A DNA stretch of 64,000 bases from the NCBI RefSeq assembly GCF_004137795.1, contig NZ_NWTM01000002.1, forward strand, positions 62,001 through 126,000. Direction: 5' to 3'. The stretch comes from Pectobacterium zantedeschiae (lineage in GTDB: Bacteria; Pseudomonadota; Gammaproteobacteria; Enterobacterales; Enterobacteriaceae). This document shows positions 52,743 through 62,025 of the stretch, in pieces. A program made the position numbers and the translations under genes. Positions within the stretch are counted from its first letter, which is position 1. Each line of letters starts with the position of its first letter. The notes below the pieces were generated by a model, which searched no databases, was not told the origin of the DNA, and was given only the letters and a program-made list of their open reading frames with translations.

Positions 52743-53145
52743 CTATCCACTAAGCGTAACTGTCCGGTATTTACCCTGTCCCAGCTTGAGGTTTGTTCGC
52801 CAGACGTAATCCCCGCTCAGATTTATGTACTCCCATCCCAGTAGGGACAGATGAGCAATAAATTCTTTATTTACCGGGAGTCCTTTTCGCTTCAGAGAAT
52901 CTATGGCTCTTTCTATATATACAGTATTCCACAGTGGGATCGCCGCAGTCAGCAATGTCAGACCGCTAGCCTTGGTTTTCCAAGCCCCGATCTTTGATTT
53001 CCCCCAATCGGTGCATAAAGACGCTTCGCGCAAGGGCATTGTGTGCCTCACCTTTATTCAACCCTGCCTGAACTCGTCGACGCAGTGAAGGATCTCGGAA
53101 CCAGTCCAGCATAAATAATGACCTTTCGATGCGGCCTCTCCCCCC
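52743..53145 (-). pseudogene. Tn3-family transposase remnant (C-terminal end, frameshifted)
   Basis: On the minus strand, frames covering 53145 to 52743 read as the end of a Tn3 Tnp[21 protein letters not shown] and [13 protein letters not shown], then after a frameshift near 52965 SGLTLLTAAIPLWNTVYIERA, HLSLLGWEYINLSGDYVW. The order of these blocks matches the conserved C-terminus of Tn3 transposases. Only the last roughly 130 residues remain, and they abut an IS30 remnant (53147). Confidence 0.85.
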
Positions 53146-53146
53146 A

Positions 53147-53393
53147 GAGATTTACTATAGCGACAGACATTCAGATTTATTTCTGCGATCCTCAATCTCC
53201 CTAGCAACGTGGCTCAAATGAAAATACGAACAGATTGCTCAGACAATATTTTCCAAAAGGAACTGACTTATCAGTTCACAGCCAGCAAAGACTTATCAGT
53301 GTTGCCAGACAGCTCAACGAAAGACCGAGAAAAACGCTAGACTATGAACCACCCGCAGAGCGGTTCAATAAGTGTGTTGCATCCATCGGTTGA
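53147..53393 (+). pseudogene. IS30-family transposase remnant (C-terminal end, internal stop)
   Basis: Plus-strand translation from about 53148 gives [18 protein letters not shown], an amber stop where Trp is conserved (TGG to TAG at 53202), then [20 protein letters not shown] and, further on, [20 protein letters not shown] and a stop at 53391-53393. This is the highly conserved IS30 C-terminus. The N-terminal part of the gene is missing, so the transposase is dead. Confidence 0.88.
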
Positions 53394-53458
53394 ACTCACA
53401 GCCATAAGCAGACATCTGGTAATTAATTTGAGAACAGCTGGGCATAAAATTCTCTACC

Positions 53459-54796
53459 TTAGATAACGTACGAAAGCAGAAGCGTACATCCCAGCGCTAC
53501 TACTGATGCAATAAGCGTGGCCGAGGTATAGTAACGGAACGTTTCACTGAGCGTTGCGCCACAATATTGTTTAACAAGCCAGAATAATGAGTCAGTAACG
53601 ATAGTGCAGCCAATCGCGCCTGATCCGATGGCTATCGCCATAATTTCAGGGCTCACGCCAGGGTACATTGGCAGCATGGGGCCCACGATGCCGGTTGCCC
53701 CCATCATGGCAACGGTTGCCGATCCTACGGCCGCGTGAAGAATCAGCGCAATTAACCAGGCCAGCACTAACGGGTGCATATGAAGGTTTGAAAGAATATC
53801 AGCAAGCGCTTGTGCAAGACCGCTCTCTTTGAGAACACCGTTAAAAGCGCCTCCTGCCCCGATGATTAACAGAATATTTGCGATTGAGCCGAAGCAGTTT
53901 TCTGTACTGGTCAGCAACGTTCCCATACTCTCGTTGCGACGCAGGCCAAGCGTGTAGTAAGCCACAAGTACAGCAATAAACAGGGCGGTGATAGGATTCC
54001 CAATGAAGGACATGATGCGCATTGCACCACCTTCAGCCGGAAGATAAATTTCGGCAAGGGTTTTAATCAGCATCAATCCGATGGGCAGCATCACCGCAAA
54101 AAGCGATGTGCTTAGCGAAGGGAGCGTGTGCTCTTCGCGCAGGACGAGGCCAGAAAATGCCTCTGGCACCGGCTTGAACGGGACTTTTTTTCCAAGAAAC
54201 CTCAGGAACAGGCATCCACCGACCAGCGAGGCCGCCAGGCCGACGAGTAAACCGTAAACGATCACCGTACCGACATCTGCGCCAAGCTTGTTTGTGACGA
54301 AAAGTGCAGCAGGGTGAGGCGGAACGACACAGTGTACGGCCATCAGCGCGGTACAAAGCGGAATGGCAAGCTTAAGCAAAGATGCGTTTGTTTTGCGTGC
54401 CACCGAGAATGCCAGCGGGATCAGCAGCACCACGCCCACCTCCACAAACAGCGTTATACCGCATATCAGGCCGACCAGCACCATAATGACATCGGCTGAC
54501 AGCCAGCGGCTTTTCTCAAGGGTGAGGCCAATCCGTTCTGCTGCCCCCGATATCTCCATCATTTTTCCCAGGATGGTTCCCAGCCCAATCACTGCCGCGA
54601 GAAAGCCCAGCGTTCCGCCAATACCGTTTTCGATAGCGGCTACCATATTCCGGGGATCCATTCCCGTCAGCGTGCCGACAAAGAAGCTTGCCAACAGAAG
54701 CGCAAGGAAGGGGTGCAGCCGGTATTTAACGATGGTGACCACAATAATAATTATGCTGAGCAGCAGTACGGTTACAGTCCAGAACGGGGTCATCAT
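53459..54796 (-). CDS. dsdX: D-serine transporter DsdX (GntP family)
   Basis: A 445-aa GntP-family permease with about 12-14 hydrophobic segments. Its sequence follows E. coli DsdX closely, for example LRLHPFLALLLASFFVGT-like start and VGLICGITLFVEVGVVLLIP, VHCVVPPHPAALFVTNKLGA and AVGSATVAMMGATGIVGPM. It imports D-serine for breakdown by DsdA. It is divergent from dsdC with an approximately 200-bp intergenic control region, unlike the dsdX-dsdA order in E. coli. Confidence 0.92.
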   Translation of the reverse strand: MMTPFWTVTVLLLSIIIIVVTIVKYRLHPFLALLLASFFVGTLTGMDPRNMVAAIENGIGGTLGFLAAVIGLGTILGKMMEISGAAERIGLTLEKSRWLSADVIMVLVGLICGITLFVEVGVVLLIPLAFSVARKTNASLLKLAIPLCTALMAVHCVVPPHPAALFVTNKLGADVGTVIVYGLLVGLAASLVGGCLFLRFLGKKVPFKPVPEAFSGLVLREEHTLPSLSTSLFAVMLPIGLMLIKTLAEIYLPAEGGAMRIMSFIGNPITALFIAVLVAYYTLGLRRNESMGTLLTSTENCFGSIANILLIIGAGGAFNGVLKESGLAQALADILSNLHMHPLVLAWLIALILHAAVGSATVAMMGATGIVGPMLPMYPGVSPEIMAIAIGSGAIGCTIVTDSLFWLVKQYCGATLSETFRYYTSATLIASVVALGCTLLLSYVI

Positions 54797-54914
54797 AATA
54801 GTTTCCTGACATGATTATTGTCCCGTCATTGGATAAAAAATGACATGCTTTGACAAACGATGAATTGTTGCTTTAACGTGAGTCATATTGCATTAAAGGC
54901 GTGATCTCTGTCAT

Positions 54915-54929
54915 TTACTATCATAGTAA
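54915..54929. promoter_or_regulatory. palindrome TTACTAT-C-ATAGTAA, likely DsdC operator
   Basis: A perfect 15-bp palindrome with T-N11-A symmetry, a common LysR-type binding pattern, placed in the dsdX-dsdC intergenic region. TATAAT at 54935-54940 could be the dsdC -10 box. Confidence 0.5.
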
Positions 54930-54999
54930 GTGCTTATAATGCGATTTTATTCATGTGTAATGCCATGATGTGGTTGCTCAAAAAAAGGAAGGTGGCGTA

Positions 55000-55926
55000 A
55001 TGAATGGTATTGAAAAGCTGATAAGAAACCGTCCACTCACCGGCGCACAGCTTTCCCGTATGTATACGTTTGAAACCGCCGCGCGGCATGAGTCGTTTGC
55101 GCTGGCTGCAGAAGAGCTTTCGCTGAGCCCCAGCGCCATCAGTCACCAGATTAACCAACTGGAACAGGAACTGGGGATCCAGCTGTTTGCGCGCTCCCAC
55201 CGCAAAGTTTCCCTGACGACAGAAGGCAGGAGAGTATTCTGGACGGTAAAAGCTTCACTGGACGCCCTCAATCGCGAGCTGCTTGATATCAAGAATCAGG
55301 AACTGTCAGGCACCCTTACTATCTACTCCCGTCCCTCGATCGCGCAGTGCTGGCTCGTCCCCGCCCTGGGGGACTTTGCACGACAATATCCCGCCATCGC
55401 GCTGAATATCCTGACCGGCAATGAGTCCGTTAATTTTCAGCAGGGGGGCATCGATCTGGCTATTTACTACGATGACATGACTCCCGGGAACCTCGCACAG
55501 CATTTTCTAATGGATGAATCCATTCTGCCGGTCTGCAGCCCCGACTATGCCCGGTGGTTTAACCTGTCTGATAATCCTGCGGCCCTTAATCTCTGCACCC
55601 TGCTGCACGACAGGCAGGCTTGGAGCTGTGATTCAGGGCACGGTGAGTGGGACAACTGGGCGGACAGCTTTGGCATAACGCTGCCGGAAGCGGCAGGCAT
55701 GAGCTTTGACCGTTCAGATCTGGCCGTTATTGCAGCTATTAATCACGTTGGGCTGGCAATGGGACGTCGCCGTCTCGTACAGAACCGTCTTGATCGTGGA
55801 GAACTCGTCTCCCCGTTTGGTGCAATGACGAAAAAATGCGAGCAGCATTATTATGTCTCTACGCTTTCAAACCGCCAGTGGCCCAAGATCGAGGCATTCA
55901 TTGCATGGCTTAAGTCCCGGACATAG
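55000..55926 (+). CDS. dsdC: LysR-type activator of D-serine use, DsdC
   Basis: Start at ATG 55000, with GGAAGGTGG before it. A 308-aa LysR-type regulator. Winged helix at about residues 14-75 (FALAAEELSLSPSAISHQINQ) and an effector domain with TLTIYSRPSIAQCWLVPALGD and DRSDLAVIAAINHVGLAMGR, all very close to E. coli DsdC. It activates dsd genes in response to D-serine. Divergent from dsdX; intact. Confidence 0.93.
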   Translation: MNGIEKLIRNRPLTGAQLSRMYTFETAARHESFALAAEELSLSPSAISHQINQLEQELGIQLFARSHRKVSLTTEGRRVFWTVKASLDALNRELLDIKNQELSGTLTIYSRPSIAQCWLVPALGDFARQYPAIALNILTGNESVNFQQGGIDLAIYYDDMTPGNLAQHFLMDESILPVCSPDYARWFNLSDNPAALNLCTLLHDRQAWSCDSGHGEWDNWADSFGITLPEAAGMSFDRSDLAVIAAINHVGLAMGRRRLVQNRLDRGELVSPFGAMTKKCEQHYYVSTLSNRQWPKIEAFIAWLKSRT

Positions 55927-55929
55927 TTT

Positions 55930-56790
55930 TCAGCTGTTTTGCTCTGCGTCAGCCGTTTCTTTAAGCCATCGGGTGAAGGCTTTTACTTTGGGCCACCGCC
56001 TGTCGGCGTGCGTGCTGATATAGTAGCGCTGGCTGCATTTCAACTCTAATTCCGGAAAGGGCATTATCAGTTCACCTGTGTCAAACTTATGCCTGAGCAA
56101 CCGCTTGCTCGGCCTGATCGAACTGAGCCTGCGCTGAGGAAATATCGACACCATAATGCTGCGCCCAGAGTTTCCATTCGTCATCGCCTGAATCGGTGCT
56201 CCAGGCTTTCCTGTCGTGAAGCAGATGACAGGAAGCAAGGTTTTCCGGCTGCCCCGCGAGCTGCCAGTGCCGGGCATACTCCGGACTGCATACCGGAATA
56301 ATGATTTCGTCCATCAGGTGCTCCTGATGAAAACGGCCGTGACTGGCATCGTCAAAGCTTACAGACAGATCCACGCCCATACCGGTGCAAATCGATATCC
56401 TCGTTCCCCGTGTAAATCACCAGATCAATAAGCGGATACGGCCGAGCCAGGACTGCGCAAATAATGGTCTACAGTAAACGGTCAGACGCCCGCTGACCCC
56501 TCATTTTTGATGCCTAGCAGATCCTTATTCAAATAGTCCAGTGATGTGCTCATCGCGGCAAAAATTCGCTCACCTTCTGCGGTCAGCTCAACTTTACGGT
56601 GCGAAGGGCTGAGCAACCTCATTCCCAGCTCTCTTTCACGCTGGTTTATCCGGTGACTGACCGCACTCGGCGTCAGGGAAAGCTCGGCTGCAGCTTCTGA
56701 GAACGACGCGCACCTGGCCGCGACTTCGAAGGTATAAAGCCTGTCCAACTGACCTCCGTTAATTTCATGCAACCGATTTCCCATTCGCAA
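55930..56790 (-). pseudogene. second dsdC-like gene, decayed
   Basis: The minus strand from 56790 to 55930 reads as a DsdC paralogue in at least three frames: N-terminal FEVAARCASFSEAAAELSLT, then (other frame) LMDEIIIPVCSPEYARHW and HLLHDRKAWSTDSGDDEWKL, then (third frame) ELKCSQRYYISTHADRRWPK up to the stop. Parts are missing, including the region between about residues 100 and 145. It faces dsdA, so it was probably once the divergent regulator of a dsdA unit. Confidence 0.85.
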
Positions 56791-56839
56791 TACCTCCGCT
56801 CAGCGTTTATCTGAAAATTATACCGATAACATCATGAAT

Positions 56840-56875
56840 AAATGGGATTATATTAGAAATTAATGATGCCCATTT
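56840..56875. promoter_or_regulatory. inverted repeat in the dsdC'-dsdA interval
   Basis: AAATGGG (56840-56846) and CCCATTT (56869-56875) frame an AT-rich 22-nt spacer, just upstream of the decayed dsdC copy. It may be an old regulator site. The 56791-57277 stretch holds only this and the small frame at 57023. Confidence 0.35.
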
Positions 56876-57022
56876 TATCTGTACAAATCCGATCGGAAGC
56901 CGCGCTTTGTGTTAAATGAGTTCATGTGAAGATGAAAATCCATCGTTTGTCAGCGCACCGGGGGTGTTATGTAATTGCGCCCGGAATACAAATCGCGTAT
57001 TTCAAACAAAAGGTCTGTCAGT

Positions 57023-57145
57023 ATGGCCCTCTACTTTGTATTTCTGCTAACACTGGTGCCCGTCCTGACGCTTGCTACCGGTGTTGCCGCTTTGATTTTG
57101 CTTTATTCCCTCGCGATCAATGCAGGGCTGAAGTTTAAATCTTAA
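57023..57145 (+). CDS. possible 40-aa membrane peptide upstream of dsdA
   Basis: ATG 57023 with AAAGG about 9 nt upstream. The 40 residues (MALYFVFLLTLVPVLTLATG, then VAALILLYSL...KFKS) form one or two hydrophobic segments with a short basic end. Length and composition suit a small inner-membrane protein, but there is no family match I can name. It is about 130 nt before dsdA in the same direction. Confidence 0.35.
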   Translation: MALYFVFLLTLVPVLTLATGVAALILLYSLAINAGLKFKS

Positions 57146-57277
57146 AAATGGACTGATTAACAGGGACGTTTTACAACCGCCTCCACCGCTGCCTGAAACG
57201 CTTTTCAGTCTGAATAAGGAGTGCGGGGAAAAAACGCACTGTAGCCCACGTACCCGAACCACAGTTGAGAGTGCACC

Positions 57278-58597
57278 ATGACCGAATTCAATAAAGACAT
57301 TCTTTCATTGCCTGTCGTTGCCGAGCTGCAGTCCCTGCGCGCTACATTCTGGCTGAATCCTGGAGTCAAAACGGCTGAAGAAGGCCTTAAGCGCGTTGGA
57401 CTGACGATTGCTGATACTGAGGATGCCGAAGCCCGGCTGCAACGCTTCGCGCCGCTGCTTGCAAAGGCCTTTCCTGAGACGGCCGCGACTGCTGGTATCA
57501 TCGAGTCTGACATGATCCGGGCACCTCACATGCAGGCTGAGCTCGAAAAGGCAGGCGCAATACAGGGTAACCTCTGGATTAAAAAAGACAGCCATCTTCC
57601 TATTTCCGGTTCGATAAAGGCGCGGGGCGGCATTTATGAAGTACTGGCCCACGCTGAAAAACTGGCTCTCGAAGCCGGCCTGCTCACCACGACGGATGAT
57701 TATGCCGTACTGCTCTCTTCTGAGTTCCAGCAGTTTTTCAGCCAGCATAAGATAGCCGTCGGCTCTACGGGCAATCTCGGGCTTTCCATTGGCATCATGA
57801 GTGCCAGGCTAGGCTTGCACGTGACCGTGCATATGTCTGCAGACGCACGCCAGTGGAAAAAAGATAGACTCCGTTCGCACGGAGTGGAAGTCATGGAATA
57901 CGAGCAGGATTACGGCGTTGCCGTCGAACTGGGGCGCAAGGCTGCGGAGTCCGATCCCGCCTGCTTTTTTATTGATGATGAGAATTCCCGGACGCTGTTC
58001 CTCGGCTATTCCGTGGCCGGGCTGCGACTACGCAGCCAGCTGCAGGCGAAGGGCATTACCGTGGACGCCAGTCATCCCCTGTTTGTATACCTGCCCTGTG
58101 GCGTAGGCGGAGGACCGGGCGGCGTTGCGTTCGGCCTGAAGCTTGCCTTCGGAGATCACGTGCACTGCTTTTTTGCAGAGCCCACGCACTCGCCCTGCAT
58201 GTTGCTGGGCATGAGTACCGGCCTGCACGACGCCATTTCGGTACAGGACATCGGGATTGATAACAGGACTGCAGCAGATGGTCTCGCAGTCGGTCGCGCG
58301 TCCGGATTTGTCGGCCGGGCAATGGAACAGCTTATCGATGGCTGCTATACGCTGAGCGATGAGTTGATGTATGACTATCTCGCTATGCTGGACCGTACGG
58401 AAGGCCTGCGGCTCGAACCCTCGGCGCTGGCCGGTATGAGTGGACCCCAGTATGTCACGTCGAATATTTCTTATCAGAAACGCCTTGGGCTTTCCGTGAC
58501 CGCTATGGCTGATGCCACCCATCTGGTCTGGGCAACTGGTGGCGGGATGGTGCCTGAGAAAGAAATGCAGCAGTACCTTGCGAAAGGAAAGCGCTGA
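57278..58597 (+). CDS. dsdA: D-serine ammonia-lyase (dehydratase) DsdA
   Basis: A 439-aa PLP enzyme that converts D-serine to pyruvate and ammonia. The PLP Lys lies in [14 protein letters not shown] (Lys at about residue 114), the phosphate-binding Gly loop in [12 protein letters not shown], and the end has [17 protein letters not shown]. Length and motifs match E. coli DsdA. It is intact, about 3.3 kb from dsdX and reading the other way, with its own upstream interval. Confidence 0.94.
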   Translation: MTEFNKDILSLPVVAELQSLRATFWLNPGVKTAEEGLKRVGLTIADTEDAEARLQRFAPLLAKAFPETAATAGIIESDMIRAPHMQAELEKAGAIQGNLWIKKDSHLPISGSIKARGGIYEVLAHAEKLALEAGLLTTTDDYAVLLSSEFQQFFSQHKIAVGSTGNLGLSIGIMSARLGLHVTVHMSADARQWKKDRLRSHGVEVMEYEQDYGVAVELGRKAAESDPACFFIDDENSRTLFLGYSVAGLRLRSQLQAKGITVDASHPLFVYLPCGVGGGPGGVAFGLKLAFGDHVHCFFAEPTHSPCMLLGMSTGLHDAISVQDIGIDNRTAADGLAVGRASGFVGRAMEQLIDGCYTLSDELMYDYLAMLDRTEGLRLEPSALAGMSGPQYVTSNISYQKRLGLSVTAMADATHLVWATGGGMVPEKEMQQYLAKGKR

Positions 58598-58704
58598 GGA
58601 CCGGCACACGCCTTACCTGTATCCGGGTTTTCATATCCGAACCAGCCCCGGCGCTACGGCTTATCGCTGCGCCAGCACTGATTATTTAACTGTTAAACGG
58701 TACG

Positions 58705-60272
58705 ATGAAACCCGATCCCCGCAAAAAATCCCGCTCCACAAAGATTATCCCTCTGATACTCCTGTCTCTGGTACTGGCCGCTGGCGGCATAGGTTTCCTG
58801 TATGTTTTTTCACTGGCAAAACAGATTGATGAAGATATTGAGCAGCGTCTCGGTAACGGCATGTGGGATATGCCCGCTCAGGTATACAGCAAGTCATGAG
58901 TACTGAGTCAGGGCGATTCGCTTTCCCTAGATACTCTGGTGAGGATACTGAAAAGCACGCGATATCAGGAAAGCGCCTCTCCCGACGCTCCCGATGAGTA
59001 CAGCCTGAAGGCGGGACGGGGTTGTGATTTACCGGCGTGAGTTTGCCTACACCGATCATGCCGCAGCGTCGGCCGCTATCGCGTCACGTTCAGGGACGGA
59101 AAAATTGCGCGATTGTTGCTGGTAGCGATCACCGCACCGAAAACACGCTCAAAATTGAACCACGACTGGTATCAATGATGTATTCGGCGGGGGGGGAGCA
59201 GCACATTTTCAGACCGCTTGTCAGCTATTCTGAGACGCTTATCAGCATGCTCATTGCAACAGAGGACCACAGCTTCTGGCAGCACCACGGGATAAATCTG
59301 ACTGTGATCGCCCGCGCGTTTTTCAATAATCTTCGCGCGGGACGCACAGTTGAGGGCGGCAGCACCATCACCCAGCAGGTGGTCAAAAACCTTTTTCTTT
59401 CGCGGGACAAAACCTACAGCAGGAAGATCCGCGAAATTCTGATGCGTTTATTCTTGAGAGAAAATTCAGCAAGGACCGCATCCTTGAGCTCTATCTGAAT
59501 GAGGTTCACATCGGTCAGGACGGTTCCCAGGGCATTTACGGCTTCCCTCTTGCCAGCACCTACTATTTTGGCCAGCAGGTGAACGCGCTGACGCTGGCGC
59601 AGCAGGCCATGCTGATCGGCATGGCGAAAGGCGCTTCGCTTTACAATCCCTGAAAACGCCCTTGCACGGCGTAAAGTCGTTCTGGGGGCTGCCCAAGCAG
59701 CAGCCGCCATTTATGAAAAGGCGCGTCAACTTGCTCTGAAAAGTGAACTGCGCGTACAGCAGAAAGGCACCGTTTTTATCCAGCATCCGGTATTCATGAG
59801 CCTGCTGAAGAAAGAAATACGTAACAGCAAGGAGCTGGATATGAACGGCCTTTCAGGAGCCCGCATTTTTTCAATCTTTGATCCTGTTGCGCAGGACTAT
59901 GCCGAAAAGACCGTGACAGAAACCGTCCCCTAGCTCGCGAAAAAATCCGGTAATCAAGACCTGCAGGTGGCGCTGATTGTGGCTGAGAGTCAGAGCGGCA
60001 ATATTTCAGCGATTGTCGGTGATCGCAACGTTGACTACAACGGATTCAACGGCGCAAAAGACTCCAACTGGCAGATAGGTTCGCTGGTGAAACCGTTTGT
60101 CTACCTCTTCGCACTTCAGATACCCGAGCTGTAGGGGCTAAACACCTGGCTCGAAGATGAGCCGGTAAAGATTGGGACAGGCAAAGGCCAGTACTGGTCC
60201 CCCGCAACTATAACCGGACCTACAGCGGCAGGGTCATGCTTGTCGATGCGCTTGCTCACTCGGTTACCCAAA
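58705..60272 (+). pseudogene. PBP1B-type (mrcB-like) peptidoglycan synthase, decayed
   Basis: Pieces of a class A penicillin-binding protein in several frames with multiple stops. N-terminal anchor (about 58740-58820) and the end GNGMWDMPAQVYSKS then a stop at 58897-58899; glycosyltransferase motifs ATEDHSFWQHHGIN and EGGSTITQQVVKNLFLSRDK (about 59260-59410); then GIYGFPLASTYYFGQQ and, after further stops, IGSLVKPFVYLFAL (about 60075-60115), the transpeptidase SxxK neighbourhood. It ends abruptly near 60272, at a cluster of TGTCAT repeats, with no transpeptidase C-terminus. Confidence 0.85.
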
Positions 60273-60355
60273 TGTCATAGGGCAAATCCTCCCTGAAAGT
60301 CCCTAATGTTATCACCTATTTGTCATGGGCATAACGGTCATAACCTAAATGTCAT
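60273..60355. repeat. cluster of TGTCAT repeats, possible transposon end
   Basis: TGTCAT at 60273-60278, 60321-60326 and 60350-60355, with a near-copy (GGTCAT, 60336-60341), each preceded by an AAA/TTT-rich triplet (AAATGTCAT or TTTGTCAT). Serial short sites of this sort are seen at ends of Tn7/Tn5053-like (TniA-type) elements. The PBP1B-like reading frame stops being recognisable exactly here. Confidence 0.45.
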
Positions 60356-60745
60356 GAGTTAGATCGCCATAAGGGCATGCAGTACATTGTCTCGGTGCCG
60401 AAGCTATATACTACATGACTGCGTAACGTTTTTTAGGTGTGATTCGTCGATTGAACCAAGAACAAATAACGCGCTTAGCGTAGGATATTTCGGCTTTCCA
60501 AGCTGCCCCTGGTAGGTTGCAGCATTGTCACTTGACGGGGCTATGGCTTGGAGCCCTTATCTGAAAGGCTTTGTGAAGCCTTCTTGTCTATGTTCGGTGG
60601 ATGTTGTTGTACATGTACGACGCTGTATGGAAAAAATTCAGGTTCCGACTTGCCAAGATTTAAGTTCTAGTCCATAATGCTGTCCATCCTATCTAGGGAT
60701 GTCGGGAAATTCTTTCTAAAACAAAGAGATAACGGGTGGATTTCA
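60356..60745. other. 390-bp stretch without gene
   Basis: No gene seen. It lies between the TGTCAT cluster and the tRNA 3'-fragment and so would be the extreme right end of the integrated element. No integrase remnant is recognised. Confidence 0.5.
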
Positions 60746-60764
60746 GACTCGTTTCCCGCTCCAA
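60746..60764 (+). repeat. right attachment site: tRNA-Gly 3'-end fragment
   Basis: GACTCGTTTCCCGCTCCAA repeats the tRNA-Gly 3' end (60898-60916, GTCTCGTTTCCCGCTCCAA; one mismatch). The 17-bp core is 60748-60764. A 3' fragment with no 5' part is what integration at a tRNA 3' end leaves at the far side of an element. Confidence 0.75.
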
Positions 60765-60839
60765 ATTTTATCACTGTTTGTCACCATACAAGCGGTGTGC
60801 AGTAATCAGACGTAACGCCTGTTATTGTCTGTCCGATAT

Positions 60840-60915
<76 letters not shown>

Positions 60916-61424
60916 ATCTCTTCGTCTCTCTTTTAATTGCACCATCGTTTCCCTTACTGTGTATAAACCTGTAGCTCTTTTTCTGTTTTGCATTTTCCGT
61001 TGTGTAGAAACCAGATCGTACGCTAAATCGCATGGCGGTAGACCCATTTTCGACTTTATGAATATCCTTGTCGGCACATTCGAGCTACGCCTTGATCGTT
61101 GATATTGTAGATAAATAAATTCATTAAATGCTTAGCTTGATTATATTTATTATGATGTTTGTTTTTATTTTATTTTTGCGTTGATTTGATTTTGACGTAA
61201 TATCGAAATTTGACTATGTTTATAACCAGAATGAATTTATAAAAATCACATCATGTAAAATCAAGCTGATTACGATTGCCTTTTTTCAGTGGTTTTTTTC
61301 TATTCTATTTTTTCTGGGAAATATCATTTAAATTTCATGAAGCATTCCAGTTATTTATTTAATAAATAACGGATTGTTATCATGGAGCACATGGTTTCCC
61401 TGTAGATAAAAGAGGATGGAAAAA
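60916..61424. other. 509-bp AT-rich interval after the tRNA
   Basis: No gene seen. It is strongly AT-rich from 61080 to 61360, as expected for a promoter region of the secreted-protein gene at 61425. The T-rich stretch TCTCTCTTTTAATT after 60924 may end tRNA transcription. Confidence 0.45.
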
Positions 61425-61973
61425 ATGAATTCAATGAATCGCTCTATTTTACACGTTGTAGCAACAGCGGCTTTGGTGATGAGTGGGTTTGCTCAGGCCG
61501 ATGACATGACAAAAGCGCATACCGGAAAAGAACAAGTTGAATTAAAACATATTCATGCCGTCCTACAAAATGGAACATCTAGCCCGCAGCACGATGCAAT
61601 GTGTGAGAAACAGCTGAATATGCCTGAATCCAAATATGTGGGTATGAAAGTCACAACAGAATACAACATTAATACCCAATCAATGATGATGTCAGCGAAG
61701 TCTATGTTCCCTTCACCTCACAGTACACAGCCAATGGAATTGACTGCCGATTTATCAGCATTGGGTCTATCTGATAGTTATTCATTTGGCGCATTTCGTC
61801 CGAGCGTCTTACCTGACTCTTATATTATTTTCTCTGTTGATAAACAAATGAAAAACCCTGTAAGCACTTTCATGATTATTAATAAAAATGAAACATATAA
61901 TTGTGTTATTAGCAGTTCAATGCATGGGTTAAGTAAAGATGAAATGAAAAGTATTGAAATGAAGAAAAAATAA
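61425..61973 (+). CDS. small exported protein, unknown function
   Basis: Start at ATG 61425 (also ATG 61416). A 182-aa protein with a typical signal peptide (cleavage after GFAQA, about residue 25, before DDMTKA). The mature part is polar, with a Cys at about residue 63 (DAMCEKQLN) and a second near the C-terminus (YNCVISSS), which could form one disulfide. Met-rich. No family recognised. A hairpin terminator lies just after the stop. Confidence 0.7.
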   Translation: MNSMNRSILHVVATAALVMSGFAQADDMTKAHTGKEQVELKHIHAVLQNGTSSPQHDAMCEKQLNMPESKYVGMKVTTEYNINTQSMMMSAKSMFPSPHSTQPMELTADLSALGLSDSYSFGAFRPSVLPDSYIIFSVDKQMKNPVSTFMIINKNETYNCVISSSMHGLSKDEMKSIEMKKK

Positions 61974-61989
61974 TTCTTTATTTTCTTAT

Positions 61990-62025
61990 GCCGTAAATTG
62001 CAGGCGATAACCTGCAATTTACGGC
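61990..62025. terminator. bidirectional terminator between convergent genes
   Basis: GCCGTAAATTGCAGG (61990-62004) and CCTGCAATTTACGGC (62011-62025), a perfect 15-bp stem with a 6-nt loop, placed between the stop of the exported-protein gene and the end of the cupin gene. Confidence 0.75.

Larger units (their letters stand above)
1..60764. mobile_element. ICE of the PFGI-1/ICEclc type, right part (left end outside window)
   Basis: A near-complete set of GI-type conjugation genes (TraG-N, TraU-like, VirB4-like, VirB10-like, TraD, PilL), a replication/maintenance set (topoisomerase III, SSB, STY4528-like, ParA, ParB, AlpA) and a tRNA-Gly 3'-end duplication at 60746-60764 mark an integrated conjugative element. 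Backbone genes are on the minus strand; cargo genes are mostly on the plus strand. Integrase, relaxase and the rest of TraG are not present and are inferred to lie left of position 1. Whether 51002-60764 (LysR, Tn3/IS30 scars, dsd genes, PBP1B remnant) belongs to the ICE proper or to an older island at the same tRNA cannot be decided from sequence alone. Confidence 0.8.
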
